NCBI RefSeq assembly: GCF_011030405.1
Contig: NZ_JAAJTJ010000002.1
Coordinates: forward strand, 1-64,000
Direction: 5' to 3'
Origin: Parapedobacter sp. SGR-10
GTDB taxonomy: Bacteria; Bacteroidota; Bacteroidia; Sphingobacteriales; Sphingobacteriaceae
DNA: 64,000 nt
Part shown: positions 43,598-52,705 of the stretch, one piece after another
Layout of the letters: every line of letters begins with the position of its first letter
Position numbering within the stretch: the stretch's first letter is position 1
Position numbers and translations under genes: made by a program
The notes under the pieces: model-generated
Seen by the model: the letters and a program-made list of their open reading frames with translations, nothing else
What the model was told of the DNA's origin: nothing
Database searches by the model: none

Positions 43598-45448
43598 ATG
43601 TACCAATAATACGCTAATATCTGAGGGTGACACGCCCGAAATACGTGAAGCCTGTCCAAGTGTACGAGGTTTCACTTTTAGCAATTTTTCACGCGCTTCT
43701 ATCGAAAGTGAAGTCAGTGAAGAATAATCAAAATTAGGATTAATTTCTTTATCCTCCATCTTTTTCATTTTGTTTACGATTTCCATTTCCTTTTCGAAAT
43801 AACTGTCATATTTGACCTTTATTTCTGCCTGCTCGATTGTCTCTTCGTCAAATTTACGTAATTCCTGTGCAAATCTTTCGTCTGCTTCGGCAAGATGTTG
43901 TATATTGACTTGTGGCCGGCTCAAAATATTGAAGAGTTTCACCTTCTGTGTGAGTAGACTTGAATCTTCTCTTTCCAATATGGAATTCATATTTTCCTTG
44001 TCCACACTATTTTCTTTCATATAGTGGATTAGATAATCTGAGTTTTTTATTTTCTCTTCTACTATTTGCAATCTTTCGTCTGAGACCAAGCCTAGTTTGT
44101 GTGCAATAGGTGTCAATCGAATATCGGCATTATCCTGACGTAGCAACAAACGGTGCTCTGCTCGGGATGTAAACATACGATAAGGTTCTTCTGTTCCTTT
44201 AGTGACCAGATCATCGATCAATACACCTATGTAGGATTCGGATCGCTTTAGAATGAGCTCATGCTGATCATTGATACATTGATGTGCATTGACTCCAGCT
44301 ACAAATCCTTGTGCAGCCGCTTCTTCATATCCTGTAGTTCCATTGATCTGTCCGGCAAAGAATAGATGTTTGATCCGTAATGTTTCCAATGTAAGATCCA
44401 ATTGCATAGGAGGGAAGTAATCGTATTCTATAGCATATCCAGGACGGTACATTTTTGCATTTTCAAAGCCAGGTATCAACCGCAAGGCTTTCTGTTGTAC
44501 ATCTTCTGGTAAGGATGTAGAAAAACCATTGACGTATATTTCTACGGTTTTGAAACCTTCGGGCTCGACAAATATTTGGTGTCTATCCCTTTCGGCAAAG
44601 CGATTTATTTTATCTTCGATAGATGGGCAATAGCGTGGTCCCAGTCCTTTTATCCTTCCGGTGAACATGGGTGATTTTTCAAAACCGGTTTTCAGTACCT
44701 CATGTACTTTGTCATTGGTATATGTGATCCAGCAACAGCGTTGTTCGATGGGTAGCTCTACAGGGGTATAAGAGAATCTACCTCTTTTTTCATCTCCCCA
44801 TTGTTCCTCCATGACGGCATAGTTGAGACTTCTACCGTCGATCCGTGGAGGTGTTCCTGTTTTCATTCTGCCGGATTCAAAACCTAAGGACACTAATTGC
44901 TCTGTCAAACCGGTTGCTGATTTTTCACCTGTTCTCCCACCACCAAACTTTTTCTCGCCGATATGTATAATACCGTTCAAGAAGGTACCATTGGTCAATA
45001 CAACGGCATCGGCTTCTATACGTACACCGAGTGAAGTTATGACTCCTTTAGCTTGGCCATTCTCGACGATGATTTCTTTGACCGTATCCTGCCACATATC
45101 GACATTTGGAAGTGCTTCCAATTGCAGACGCCACTCTTCGGCAAAGCGCATTCTGTCATTCTGCGTACGTGGGCTCCACATCGCTGGGCCTTTGGACTTA
45201 TTGAGCATACGGAATTGTATGGTCGATTTGTCGGCAATAATACCGGTATATCCTCCCATGGCATCTATCTCACGGACGATCTGTCCTTTGGCTACACCTC
45301 CCACGGCAGGATTGCAGCTCATCTGCGCAATTACTCCCATATTCATTGTGATGAGTAGGGTAGAGGAACCAAGGTTGGCTGCTGCTGCTGCTGCTTCACA
45401 ACCTGCGTGTCCAGCTCCGACAACAATTACATTATATTTTTTAAACAT
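43589..45448 (-). CDS. mnmG: tRNA uridine-34 carboxymethylaminomethylation enzyme MnmG
   Basis: With MnmE, modifies the wobble uridine of certain tRNAs. The 619-residue protein has the FAD motif [19 protein letters not shown] (8-26), [53 protein letters not shown] and [16 protein letters not shown], all characteristic. The C-terminal [19 protein letters not shown] is standard. Two parS-like sites lie immediately upstream, and mnmG (gidA) is often near the origin in bacteria. Confidence 0.98.
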   Translation of the reverse strand: MFKKYNVIVVGAGHAGCEAAAAAANLGSSTLLITMNMGVIAQMSCNPAVGGVAKGQIVREIDAMGGYTGIIADKSTIQFRMLNKSKGPAMWSPRTQNDRMRFAEEWRLQLEALPNVDMWQDTVKEIIVENGQAKGVITSLGVRIEADAVVLTNGTFLNGIIHIGEKKFGGGRTGEKSATGLTEQLVSLGFESGRMKTGTPPRIDGRSLNYAVMEEQWGDEKRGRFSYTPVELPIEQRCCWITYTNDKVHEVLKTGFEKSPMFTGRIKGLGPRYCPSIEDKINRFAERDRHQIFVEPEGFKTVEIYVNGFSTSLPEDVQQKALRLIPGFENAKMYRPGYAIEYDYFPPMQLDLTLETLRIKHLFFAGQINGTTGYEEAAAQGFVAGVNAHQCINDQHELILKRSESYIGVLIDDLVTKGTEEPYRMFTSRAEHRLLLRQDNADIRLTPIAHKLGLVSDERLQIVEEKIKNSDYLIHYMKENSVDKENMNSILEREDSSLLTQKVKLFNILSRPQVNIQHLAEADERFAQELRKFDEETIEQAEIKVKYDSYFEKEMEIVNKMKKMEDKEINPNFDYSSLTSLSIEAREKLLKVKPRTLGQASRISGVSPSDISVLLVHLS

Positions 45449-45463
45449 ATTCTTTTCTTACTC

Positions 45464-45479
45464 CGTTTCACGTGGAACG
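45464..45479. promoter_or_regulatory. parS-like site 1
   Basis: CGTTTCACGTGGAACG, 14 of 16 bases matching the ParB site TGTTTCACGTGGAACA-type palindrome. Located 16 bases upstream of the mnmG start codon. Read with the second site at 45624. Confidence 0.75.
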
Positions 45480-45504
45480 AAAATACTTTTTCATTACGTT
45501 TTTT

Positions 45505-45557
45505 GTCATCCCGACTTTGGGGAATATTTTTGAGATTCTTCCTATCGTCAGAATGAC
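45505..45557. repeat. Dispersed palindromic repeat, copy 2 (inverted)
   Basis: Begins gtcatcccgac and ends cagaatgac. Its reverse complement starts GTCATTCTGACG and ends AAAGTCGGGATGAC, matching the ends of the copy at 43450-43517. It is shorter by about 15 bases in the middle. Confidence 0.55.
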
Positions 45558-45623
45558 AATATTTCGCTTCCTGCACGATAAATCGTCGCTTTTATTTTTT
45601 TAACATTCAAAATTGTAATAACT

Positions 45624-45639
45624 TGTTTCACGTGAAACT
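45624..45639. promoter_or_regulatory. parS-like site 2
   Basis: TGTTTCACGTGAAACT, 15 of 16 bases matching the classical parS palindrome TGTTTCACGTGAAACA. It lies just beyond the ABC-F stop codon (45642) and 144 bases from the first site. Confidence 0.85.
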
Positions 45640-45641
45640 TT

Positions 45642-47507
45642 TTATATATACTCCGCCAATTCCAACCAACGTTCAGTTTTTTGATCTAAATTATTTTGTA
45701 AATTTTCTATTTCTTTTGCTACCTCTGCTATTTTTATATGGTCCGTCATCTCATTTAGTTCTGTAGATTTCGATGAGACGAGACTTTCTAATTCTTCTAT
45801 ATCCTTTTCCAACTGTTCGTATTCCCGTTGCTCCTTATAGGATAATTTTTTCTTTTCTGATTGTGGAGGAGATTCTTTCTCCTCCGTAATGTGTGATTTT
45901 TCCTTCAGTTTTTCTTCTTTGAGAAGCTGCTCCTGTTCTAATTTGTAATCTGCATAATTACCGTTGTAGATAGTGACCTGTCCATTTCCATCAAAAATAA
46001 ACAATTGTTCGGTCAGTTTGTCCAATAAATAACGATCGTGGGATACCAATATCAATACGCCCGGAAAGGTTAAGAGAAAATCTTCCAATACATTGAGCGT
46101 ATCAATATCCAAATCGTTGGAAGGCTCATCCAAGATCAGAAAATTAGGATTGGCCATCAACACACGCATGAGCTGCAATCGTTTCTTTTCGCCTCCACTT
46201 AGTTTTTCTACCAAGCCAAATTGCTTTTCGGGTGGAAAAAGAAAAAGTGTCAACAATTGTGAAGCGGTGAGAGTATCGCCGTTGGCCATTTGAATGTACT
46301 CTGCTATCTTTTTTACGATATCCAGTACTCTTTCGTTTTCTTCGAATTGTAGACCTCCTTGTTTATAATAGCCGAATTTTGTGGTTTCTCCCAAGACGAT
46401 GTTTCCCGAATCGGGCAAAAGTTCTTGTGTCAATAGATTCAAAAATGTACTCTTTCCTGTTCCGTTCTTACCTGCAAGGCCTATACGATCACCTTTTTTG
46501 AATATATAGGAGAAATCTGATATGATCGTTTTCTGATCAAAGGTTTTAGAAATATTTTCCAGCTCTGCTATTTTGGAACCTTGTCTCGAAACCTTTACAC
46601 TCAATTGTACTTTATCTTGCGTACGGGGACCTTTAGCTTTTTCTTCCAGGTCATAGAAGGCATCGATACGAGCTTTGGATTTTGTACCTCGTGCCTGCGG
46701 TTGACGGCGCATCCATTCCAATTCTGTACGTAGCAAGTTTCTGGCTTTTTCTGCCATCAAAGTATTCGAATGTTCCCGCTCGGCTTTCTTTTCCAAAAAA
46801 TAGGCATAATTGCCTTTGTAGCTATATAGCTGCCCTCTATCGAGTTCCTTGATTTCGGTCGATATATTATCTAGAAAATATCGGTCGTGAGAGACACTGA
46901 TAACGGTTTTTTGGCCCGTCGTAAGTAGTTTTTCCAACCACTCTATCGTTTCTATATCCAGATGGTTGGTAGGCTCATCCAGTATATACACATCCGGTTC
47001 GTCAATAAGCAGTTTGGCTAACGAAAGTCTTTTTTTCTGTCCTCCGGAGAGACTATCGATGTGCTGATCAAAGTTGGTGATCTGTAGACGGTTGAGGATT
47101 GTTTTGATTTGATGCTCGTATTCCCAAGCATTCAAAGCGGTCAATTTATCACTCAGAATAGCTAATTTTTTTTCATCAACTTCTTGATTTTCAAATAGTT
47201 GTTCGTATTCTTTTATCAACTGCTGCTGTTCATTGTCCGCACTGAAAATAAAATCATTGACAGTATCCAAACCATCAAAATTGGGTTCTTGGGGAAGATA
47301 CCCTATTTTTATACCTTTTTCTTTGACGATACGACCTTCTTGTGGAGGAAATACTTCTGCCAAGAGCTTCAATAACGTTGATTTACCTGTGCCGTTTATA
47401 CCGACCAAGGCCACCCGATCACCTTTTTGTAGGGCAAAATGTAAATTTTTGAATAACCACTTATCGTTAAAGGAATGGCTAACCTGTTCTGTGCTTAAAA
47501 TACTCAC
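45642..47507 (-). CDS. ABC-F family ATPase
   Basis: A soluble protein of 621 residues with two ABC domains. Walker A: GINGTGKSTLL (36-46) and GKNGTGKSTFL in the second half. ABC signatures are LSGGQKKRLSLAKLL and LSGGEKKRLQLMRVL, and both Walker B segments end in DEPTNHLD or DEPSNDLD. There is no membrane domain. A C-terminal charged coiled coil (KKKLSYKEQREYEQLEKDIEELE) is as in Uup. ABC-F proteins act on ribosomes (translation quality control, or antibiotic protection). Starts 4 bases inside the preceding oxidoreductase gene. Confidence 0.93.
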   Translation of the reverse strand: MSILSTEQVSHSFNDKWLFKNLHFALQKGDRVALVGINGTGKSTLLKLLAEVFPPQEGRIVKEKGIKIGYLPQEPNFDGLDTVNDFIFSADNEQQQLIKEYEQLFENQEVDEKKLAILSDKLTALNAWEYEHQIKTILNRLQITNFDQHIDSLSGGQKKRLSLAKLLIDEPDVYILDEPTNHLDIETIEWLEKLLTTGQKTVISVSHDRYFLDNISTEIKELDRGQLYSYKGNYAYFLEKKAEREHSNTLMAEKARNLLRTELEWMRRQPQARGTKSKARIDAFYDLEEKAKGPRTQDKVQLSVKVSRQGSKIAELENISKTFDQKTIISDFSYIFKKGDRIGLAGKNGTGKSTFLNLLTQELLPDSGNIVLGETTKFGYYKQGGLQFEENERVLDIVKKIAEYIQMANGDTLTASQLLTLFLFPPEKQFGLVEKLSGGEKKRLQLMRVLMANPNFLILDEPSNDLDIDTLNVLEDFLLTFPGVLILVSHDRYLLDKLTEQLFIFDGNGQVTIYNGNYADYKLEQEQLLKEEKLKEKSHITEEKESPPQSEKKKLSYKEQREYEQLEKDIEELESLVSSKSTELNEMTDHIKIAEVAKEIENLQNNLDQKTERWLELAEYI

Positions 47508-48166
47508 GCCAATTTTTTTATTTCTTCCGTTTGATAGATATGGACGCCACTTGTGCGCAAACTTGCTGTATGGATCATTGCTCTGGCGACAGATTCAGCA
47601 GAAATGCTTTTGAAATTTCTCCATGGGCCGATCATAAGCATATTGAATAAAGGGCTTAATTTCTGTGTGACAGTTTCTAAAAGCCGGTGTTCCTTTCTTT
47701 TGCCCATCAGTAGGGAAGGCCGAAAGATGTATGTGCTTTCAAATCCCAATGCCATGATACTTTGTTCTACCTGGCCTTTTAATCTGAGGTAAAAGTTTTT
47801 GGATTGTGCATTTGCACCTATACTGGAAACTAAGCAAACTGCGTTACACCCGTTTTTTTTCAACAATGTGGATACCAGGATGGGGTAATCATGGTCAATC
47901 TTATAGTACTCGTCTTTGTTTGGGGATTTGGCCTGTGTTGATCCAATGCAGGAAAACAGCACATCGACACGGATATCCTTGATTTTTTCCTCAACATTGT
48001 GCATATCGGCAAATATTTGCACCAGTTTGGGGCTTTCTTTGTTCACACCCTTTCGACTTACAGCAAATACCATATTATATTTATCGTTTTTCAATAATAA
48101 ATCAACAATTATTTCTCCAATAAGACCATTGGCTCCCAATACTAATGCTGTCAATTTGTCCTCCAC
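47504..48166 (-). CDS. NAD(P)-binding epimerase-like oxidoreductase
   Basis: A 220-residue atypical SDR. LTALVLGANGLIGEIIVDLLL gives the NAD(P)-binding GxxGxxG motif (11-17). VLFSCIGSTQAKSPNKDEYYKIDHDYPILVS, VCLVSSIGANAQSKNFYLRLKGQVEQSI (with the YxxxK-like YLRLK), and FRPSLLMGKRKEHRLLE match the HTATIP2/YMR-like atypical SDR family. Operonic with the ABC-F gene (4-base overlap). The substrate is unknown. Confidence 0.85.
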   Translation of the reverse strand: MEDKLTALVLGANGLIGEIIVDLLLKNDKYNMVFAVSRKGVNKESPKLVQIFADMHNVEEKIKDIRVDVLFSCIGSTQAKSPNKDEYYKIDHDYPILVSTLLKKNGCNAVCLVSSIGANAQSKNFYLRLKGQVEQSIMALGFESTYIFRPSLLMGKRKEHRLLETVTQKLSPLFNMLMIGPWRNFKSISAESVARAMIHTASLRTSGVHIYQTEEIKKLA

Positions 48167-48230
48167 TATAATTTGCCAGGTACAAAAGTAAATAAATATT
48201 CAACAATATAGGAGTGTTGTTAACACACTC

Positions 48231-48707
48231 CTATATCAATGACCACACCCACTTCCCAAAAATCCAAAGCAGGTAGAACAGCACTGCACATAAGGCAAAT
48301 AGAATAACCAATATAGTAATCAAAATGCCTGTTGCACTCCCTTGGTGCTTATTTTCAAAATAATGTTCGTGTAGAAGAGTGATGTTTTTTTTATTGGCTT
48401 TGTTGAAAAAGTCAAATACCTGCCCAAAAAAGGGTATTGCTCCAAGAACGGCATCGTATATGATGTTAAGCAACATTTTTACGACTACTTTGGAGCCAGC
48501 TCCGTTACGAAGCATGATGATGACCAATAATAGGGAGGTGCCGAAGGATACTGCCTGACCTCCGTAGGGTATTAAATTCAAAAGGGGATCCAATCCAAAA
48601 CGGAATCCCCCTATATTAAATTTATCGTCCATTAAGGAAGAAAAACGCTTGAGCCACACAAACTCTTTTTTGCGTTTTTCTTCTTTGTAGTTTGCAGGTT
48701 TATACAT
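48231..48707 (-). CDS. DUF4112 membrane protein
   Basis: A 158-residue protein. The segment FRFGLDPLLNLIPYGGQAVSFGTSLLLVIIMLRNGAGSKVV (37-77) with further helix LLNIIYDAVLGAIPFFGQVFDFFNKANKKN is the DUF4112 signature, with the IPxxG motif repeated. A last C-terminal helix follows (ILITILVILFALCAVLFYLLWIF). Function unknown. Its start shares one base with the SIMPL gene stop, so the two are coupled. Confidence 0.87.
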   Translation of the reverse strand: MYKPANYKEEKRKKEFVWLKRFSSLMDDKFNIGGFRFGLDPLLNLIPYGGQAVSFGTSLLLVIIMLRNGAGSKVVVKMLLNIIYDAVLGAIPFFGQVFDFFNKANKKNITLLHEHYFENKHQGSATGILITILVILFALCAVLFYLLWIFGKWVWSLI

Positions 48708-49426
48708 TATTTCAATTCAAAAACGCCATCCACATAGCATGTGAGCTTGATCGGACGGATGTCAATGTCCAAGCTTTCTGCCTCCGCACCTGCACTGTCC
48801 ATTGCTACCGCCGCTTTGGCTGCATACATGCGCGGTTGGGGTACAAGATCATTGAAATTGATACTGCTGTTGTCATTGATGACCAATACCTTTCCGACGG
48901 ATTGTCCATCAGCGGCGGCCAGTATTTCTGCATTTTGACGTGCATCTTTGACGGCAGCTGTTTTCAAATCTCTTTCTATTTCGCGTTTTTGGCTGTGGTC
49001 ATAGCCCGAAATCGAAGTACTTTGCAATCCACGGGGATCTATTTTGTCCATCATGGCATTTAATCCGTTCAGATTTGTCACCTTGATCCGATATTGCCGT
49101 GATTGTAGGAGTTCGTTGAGCTTCTTTTTTATGTTTGAATTGTAGCTGAAGATATTCTGTATAGTGAAATCTTCTTTTTTGACACCGGCTTCCATGGCCG
49201 CTTCGTAAAGCTGTTTTTCCAATGTTTCGATAAAAACCTTCTTTTTGAGGTTACCATCCATGTAAAATTCTTTCAGACTAATGGAAAGATAGATAATGTC
49301 CGGGGTTACTTCCCGTTCGGCATATCCCTTTGTAGCGACCTTTCGGCTGCTTTCGATGTTTATGTTCTGTGCATTTGCCATAGCTGTGCTAGCGATTATC
49401 AAAGTCAAAGCAAGTAGTTTTTTCAT
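48707..49426 (-). CDS. SIMPL domain (DUF541) secreted protein
   Basis: A 239-residue protein with a signal peptide (MKKLLALTLIIASTAMANAQ) and a SIMPL/DUF541 domain: GYAEREVTPDIIYLSISLKEFYM (34-56), QSRQYRIKVTNLNGLNAMMDKI, and DLKTAAVKDARQNAEILAAADGQSVGKVLVIND. It ends IRPIKLTCYVDGVFELK. The domain is common in the periplasm, the role is not established. Operonic with the DUF4112 gene downstream. Confidence 0.9.
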   Translation of the reverse strand: MKKLLALTLIIASTAMANAQNINIESSRKVATKGYAEREVTPDIIYLSISLKEFYMDGNLKKKVFIETLEKQLYEAAMEAGVKKEDFTIQNIFSYNSNIKKKLNELLQSRQYRIKVTNLNGLNAMMDKIDPRGLQSTSISGYDHSQKREIERDLKTAAVKDARQNAEILAAADGQSVGKVLVINDNSSINFNDLVPQPRMYAAKAAVAMDSAGAEAESLDIDIRPIKLTCYVDGVFELK

Positions 49427-49564
49427 TGTTTTTGTGTATTAAAGTTGTTGTTGTTTCTTTAGCATAGACAAACAAAATGCCACAATGTTTAAGGAGTATT
49501 TGAAAATAAATTGTAAACAATTGGTTTTTAAGTCGTACCTTTAGAAAAATAATACAATTAAATA

Positions 49565-49756
49565 ATGCAAGAAGGTAAAGTAAAATTCTTTAATGAGACC
49601 AAAGGTTTCGGTTTCATTGTCCCTGCATCAGGCGAGAGCGAGATTTTTGTTCACGTTTCAGGGTTGGTTGACAAAATTCGTGAGGGAGATGATGTTTCTT
49701 ACGAAGTAGAACAAGGCCGTAAAGGTCTGAATGCGGTAAATGTAAAAGTTATCTAA
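49565..49756 (+). CDS. Cold-shock domain protein
   Basis: A 63-residue single CSD protein. RNP1 KGFGFI (residues 13-18) and RNP2 EIFVHVSG (26-33) are intact. Binds single-stranded RNA/DNA and acts as an RNA chaperone. Followed by a strong terminator, so monocistronic. The aataatacaattaaata leader is AT-rich, without a clear Shine-Dalgarno. Confidence 0.97.
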   Translation: MQEGKVKFFNETKGFGFIVPASGESEIFVHVSGLVDKIREGDDVSYEVEQGRKGLNAVNVKVI

Positions 49757-49778
49757 GAGTAGTTTATATATTTATTGT

Positions 49779-49812
49779 AAAAAATCCCGAAACACCTGTT
49801 TCGGGATTTTTT
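49779..49812 (+). terminator. Intrinsic terminator of the csp gene
   Basis: Sixteen-base arms (aaaaaatcccgaaaca / tgtttcgggatttttt) around cc, ending in a T-run (ttttttattt). A textbook rho-independent terminator, 23 bases after the stop. Confidence 0.95.
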
Positions 49813-49815
49813 ATT

Positions 49816-50289
49816 TTAGTTATTATCGTCTGTAAATGGTCTTGGCGGATTGGGAAACGGATTATTGTTTTCCCGTTGGCCGGCAAACGGATCTTGATTT
49901 TCATCTGCTTTGGGATCTTCGCCATATTCATTCGGACCGTGATCGCCTTCGATGATGTTCAGATAAATAAGATAGAATATACCTATACAGGTGAATACCC
50001 ATAGAATATTCCATCCGGACTTACCAATATCATGAAGTCTTCTCACCGTCACAGCCAATCCCGGAATAAGTATGGCCAAGGAATAAATTGAACTTAACAT
50101 CCCATTTTGACTATACCAAGGCAGACCTTCTGTAGAACCGATCGTGAGACCGAAAATTCCATCGATTATTCTTAAGATAACACTTCCTATGATGAAGTTA
50201 AACAGTACGAACATCCAGTACTCTTTGCGACGGGCACGGCCACTGAAGTTTGCGTAATTATCCCGAATTACTTTTAAATACCATTCCAT
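49816..50289 (-). CDS. DUF805 membrane protein (copy 1)
   Basis: A 157-residue protein. MEWYLKVIRDNYANFSGRARRKEYWMFVLFNFIIGSVIL is the DUF805 opening (FxGRxxRxEYW), followed by transmembrane helices and TVRRLHDIGKSGWNIL, the second family signature. The tail is polar and proline/asparagine-rich (QDPFAGQRENNNPFPNPPRPFTDDNN). It is a tandem duplicate of the next gene, with 11 bases between them. Function unknown. Confidence 0.93.
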   Translation of the reverse strand: MEWYLKVIRDNYANFSGRARRKEYWMFVLFNFIIGSVILRIIDGIFGLTIGSTEGLPWYSQNGMLSSIYSLAILIPGLAVTVRRLHDIGKSGWNILWVFTCIGIFYLIYLNIIEGDHGPNEYGEDPKADENQDPFAGQRENNNPFPNPPRPFTDDNN

Positions 50290-50300
50290 GTGATAATGTT

Positions 50301-50756
50301 TTAATTATTGTCGTTTGTAAACGGATTTGTCGGATTTGAGAATGGATTATTCTCTTGTTGCTGTCCGGCAAAGACATTTTGATTTTCAGTAGCTTTGGGG
50401 TCAGGACCAAACTCATTAGGTCCTTTGTCTCCTTCCAGAATCAGCAAATAGAGAATGTAAAGATTGACAATGGGAATAAAATTGAGTACAATATACCAGG
50501 TTGGCTTACCGGTATCGTGTAAGCGACGGACTGTAACTGCCAAGCTTGGTACCAATATAGCCAATGAAGCAATCCATATCACAAAGCTTAGTATACCACC
50601 CAATGTACTGCTTATCCAGGAGATAATTCCTATGACAATCGACAGAGCGATAAAGATGAGCATCACGTATAATGTGTACATCCAGTACTCTTTACGGCGA
50701 GCACGGCCTTCAAAGTTAGCATAGTTGTCTCGGACAACTTTTAAGAACCATTCCAT
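50301..50756 (-). CDS. DUF805 membrane protein (copy 2)
   Basis: A 151-residue paralogue of the previous protein. The opening EWFLKVVRDNYANFEGRARRKEYWM and the TVRRLHDTGKPTWYIVL signature match, and the tail is again NPFSNPTNPFTNDNN. The same orientation and 11-base gap suggest one transcript and a recent duplication. Function unknown. Confidence 0.93.
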   Translation of the reverse strand: MEWFLKVVRDNYANFEGRARRKEYWMYTLYVMLIFIALSIVIGIISWISSTLGGILSFVIWIASLAILVPSLAVTVRRLHDTGKPTWYIVLNFIPIVNLYILYLLILEGDKGPNEFGPDPKATENQNVFAGQQQENNPFSNPTNPFTNDNN

Positions 50757-50844
50757 AGTTTTGTGTTTTTAATGTTAGCGAAGTGATTAAAAAATTATTT
50801 ATAAATCCTTATCAAAAATAATCTATTTTTTGAAAAACGAAAAT

Positions 50845-51567
50845 TTAATGGAAAATTTCTTCCAGAATTTCTAACGAATTGACTGTTCCGAAATTTTCGG
50901 TATGCAATCTGTAGAAATTTATGATCTGTCGCAACAGATATATGCGGTCCTCGTGTTTCATCTGAAATGAGTGACTTTCATCGTAGCTGCTGCGTAATAT
51001 TTCGTAGAACAAGGTGGTGTGAGGTTCTTGCAAGACATATGTGTGTGCGGGTAGATTTTTCGTAAATATACCTTCTGCAAGATCGAAATAAGGCATTTTT
51101 TCGGACGTTAGGGTGGGTAGGTAGCCTAGATATTTGCTCAATTTCATCAAGAAGCAGAGGTGAAAATTGGAAACGGGTTGTTGGGTTTGGTCAAGCCAGA
51201 GAATGGATTCTTGTATAAAATGGAATAAATGGCTGTCCGGCTGCTGATGCTTCAGTACCTTATACAGCACTTCGTTCAGAAAGAGAGCTAGGGAGCTTTT
51301 GACGATATCTAGGGGTATTTGCCTGAATACAGGCGTTTGTCTTGCTTCTTTGATATGTTGCAGACCGTTGTTTTCTTTGACGTAGGCCACCATTTCCAAT
51401 AGATGAAGAGGTTGCAGCATATTGATATGGATTTTAGCCTTTGGTTTTTTAGCTCCGTTTATGATATAGGATTGCAAGCCCAATTCTTCGGTGAATATTT
51501 GGGTCACTACACTGCTGTCTGCGTAATCGGTTACTTTTAAAACGATACCCCTGGTCTTGATGATCAT
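50845..51567 (-). CDS. recO: DNA repair protein RecO
   Basis: RecO helps RecFOR load RecA on gapped DNA. From the ATG at 51567 the protein is about 240 residues and opens MIIKTRGIVLKVTDYADSSVVTQIFTEELGLQSYIING, the typical OB-fold start. An upstream in-frame extension to 51657 is not conserved. NEVLYKVLKHQQPD and FLMKLSKYLGYLP follow. Cysteines for a zinc finger are absent, as in many Bacteroidota. Moderately divergent but recognisable. Confidence 0.93.
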   Translation of the reverse strand: MIIKTRGIVLKVTDYADSSVVTQIFTEELGLQSYIINGAKKPKAKIHINMLQPLHLLEMVAYVKENNGLQHIKEARQTPVFRQIPLDIVKSSLALFLNEVLYKVLKHQQPDSHLFHFIQESILWLDQTQQPVSNFHLCFLMKLSKYLGYLPTLTSEKMPYFDLAEGIFTKNLPAHTYVLQEPHTTLFYEILRSSYDESHSFQMKHEDRIYLLRQIINFYRLHTENFGTVNSLEILEEIFH

Positions 51568-51827
51568 CGGTTGTGTTGTGTTTCTAAGAGGCGTAATGCT
51601 TACGGATTTACCTGCACAATGTGAATTGTTGAAAACTATTTTGTTTTGTTCGAACAAAGATAATATTATAAAACATATACATTTGTACTGTGCCTGTCTT
51701 GAATTGTTATTTCAAATAATTCTTAACTATTCTATTGTAAATTCCAAAAGAAATATAGATATTTGCAAACTCTTTGCAGGGAGTGCATAGAGCGTATAGT
51801 GTAAATGGATAATTAAAAATAAATATC

Positions 51828-52061
51828 ATGTCAAGAATTTGTGATTTAACAGGCAAAGCGGCATTAACGGGAAATAACGTTTCTCACTCTAACGTTAAGA
51901 CCAAACGTAAATTTTACCCGAATCTACAAACCAAGCGTTTCTACATTCCTGAAGAGGATCGTTGGATTACTTTGAAAGTATCGGCTGCGGCCATCCGTAC
52001 GATCAACAAAAAAGGTATTTCTGCGGTAATCGATACGTTCCTTAAAAAAGGATACGTTTAA
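51828..52061 (+). CDS. rpmB: 50S ribosomal protein L28
   Basis: A 77-residue L28 with the family opening [46 protein letters not shown]. Followed by rpmG (74-base gap), then the DUF4295 mini-gene, a set typical of Bacteroidota. Lies in the direction of replication on the right arm. Confidence 0.98.
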   Translation: MSRICDLTGKAALTGNNVSHSNVKTKRKFYPNLQTKRFYIPEEDRWITLKVSAAAIRTINKKGISAVIDTFLKKGYV

Positions 52062-52135
52062 TTAGATAACGCCTGTTAATAAAAATATTCATGAACATAA
52101 GATCTGCCAGTGAGCAGGTTTAATATAGTAAAACA

Positions 52136-52318
52136 ATGGCTAAAAAAGGAAATAGAGTACAAGTAATCTTAGAGTGTACTGAACACAAGGAAAGTGGTCT
52201 TCCAGGGATGTCTCGTTACATCACGACAAAAAATAAAAAGAATACCACTGAGCGTTTGGAGTTGAAAAAATTCAACCCTGTATTGAGAAAAGTAACTGTT
52301 CACAAGGAAATTAAATAA
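52136..52318 (+). CDS. rpmG: 50S ribosomal protein L33
   Basis: A 60-residue L33. The sequence [51 protein letters not shown] has one Cys only and lacks the CxxC ribbon pairs of the zinc-binding form, so it is the zinc-free type. Part of rpmB-rpmG-DUF4295. Confidence 0.98.
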   Translation: MAKKGNRVQVILECTEHKESGLPGMSRYITTKNKKNTTERLELKKFNPVLRKVTVHKEIK

Positions 52319-52364
52319 CCATGCATGTTGGCTTTGGCCGGCATGTTTAAAATATTAGAATACC

Positions 52365-52526
52365 ATGGCAAAGAAAGCGGTAGCATCATTACAAAAAGGT
52401 GGTGGTAAAGAGTTTACCAAAGTGATTATCACGACAAAGTCTGCAAAGACTGGCGCATATACTTTTAAAGAAAGTATGGTACACAACGATAACGTAAAAG
52501 ACGTTGTGGCTACGGCCAACAAATAG
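52365..52526 (+). CDS. DUF4295 ribosome-associated mini-protein
   Basis: A 53-residue, lysine-rich protein (MAKKAVASLQKGGGKEFTKV ...) ending NDNVKDVVATANK. The length, the opening and the position right after rpmG fit DUF4295, a small protein conserved in Bacteroidota that is probably ribosomal. It starts 46 bases after rpmG and is too short for many gene callers. Function unproven. Confidence 0.9.
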   Translation: MAKKAVASLQKGGGKEFTKVIITTKSAKTGAYTFKESMVHNDNVKDVVATANK

Positions 52527-52564
52527 AAGCATTCCTTATTTTAAGGTTTTCTTTAAAAAATTTC

Positions 52565-52600
52565 AAAAGCCGTTTTGGTATATCTACCGAAAGGGCTTTT
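52565..52600 (+). terminator. Terminator after DUF4295
   Basis: aaaagccgttttggta pairs with taccgaaagggctttt with a mismatch and wobble around tatc, and a T-run follows. Ends the rpmB-rpmG-DUF4295 transcript 38 bases past the stop. Confidence 0.8.
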
Positions 52601-52619
52601 TTGGTATATTTGGATTCTT

Positions 52620-52652
52620 GGAGCAAGGATAAATGAACAAGGAAGAAAGACT
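52620..52652 (+). repeat. Dispersed 33-bp intergenic repeat, copy B
   Basis: Opens ggagcaaggataaatg and ends aaagact, as in 41164-41196. It precedes ftsY by about 50 bases, with the ATATCTCAATACGCAATACT-like stretch between, which is close to the text at 4085-4113. Confidence 0.5.
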
Positions 52653-52705
52653 TGCGACTAAGTTATACATATCTCAATACGCAATACTAAGGACTCAATA
52701 CTATT

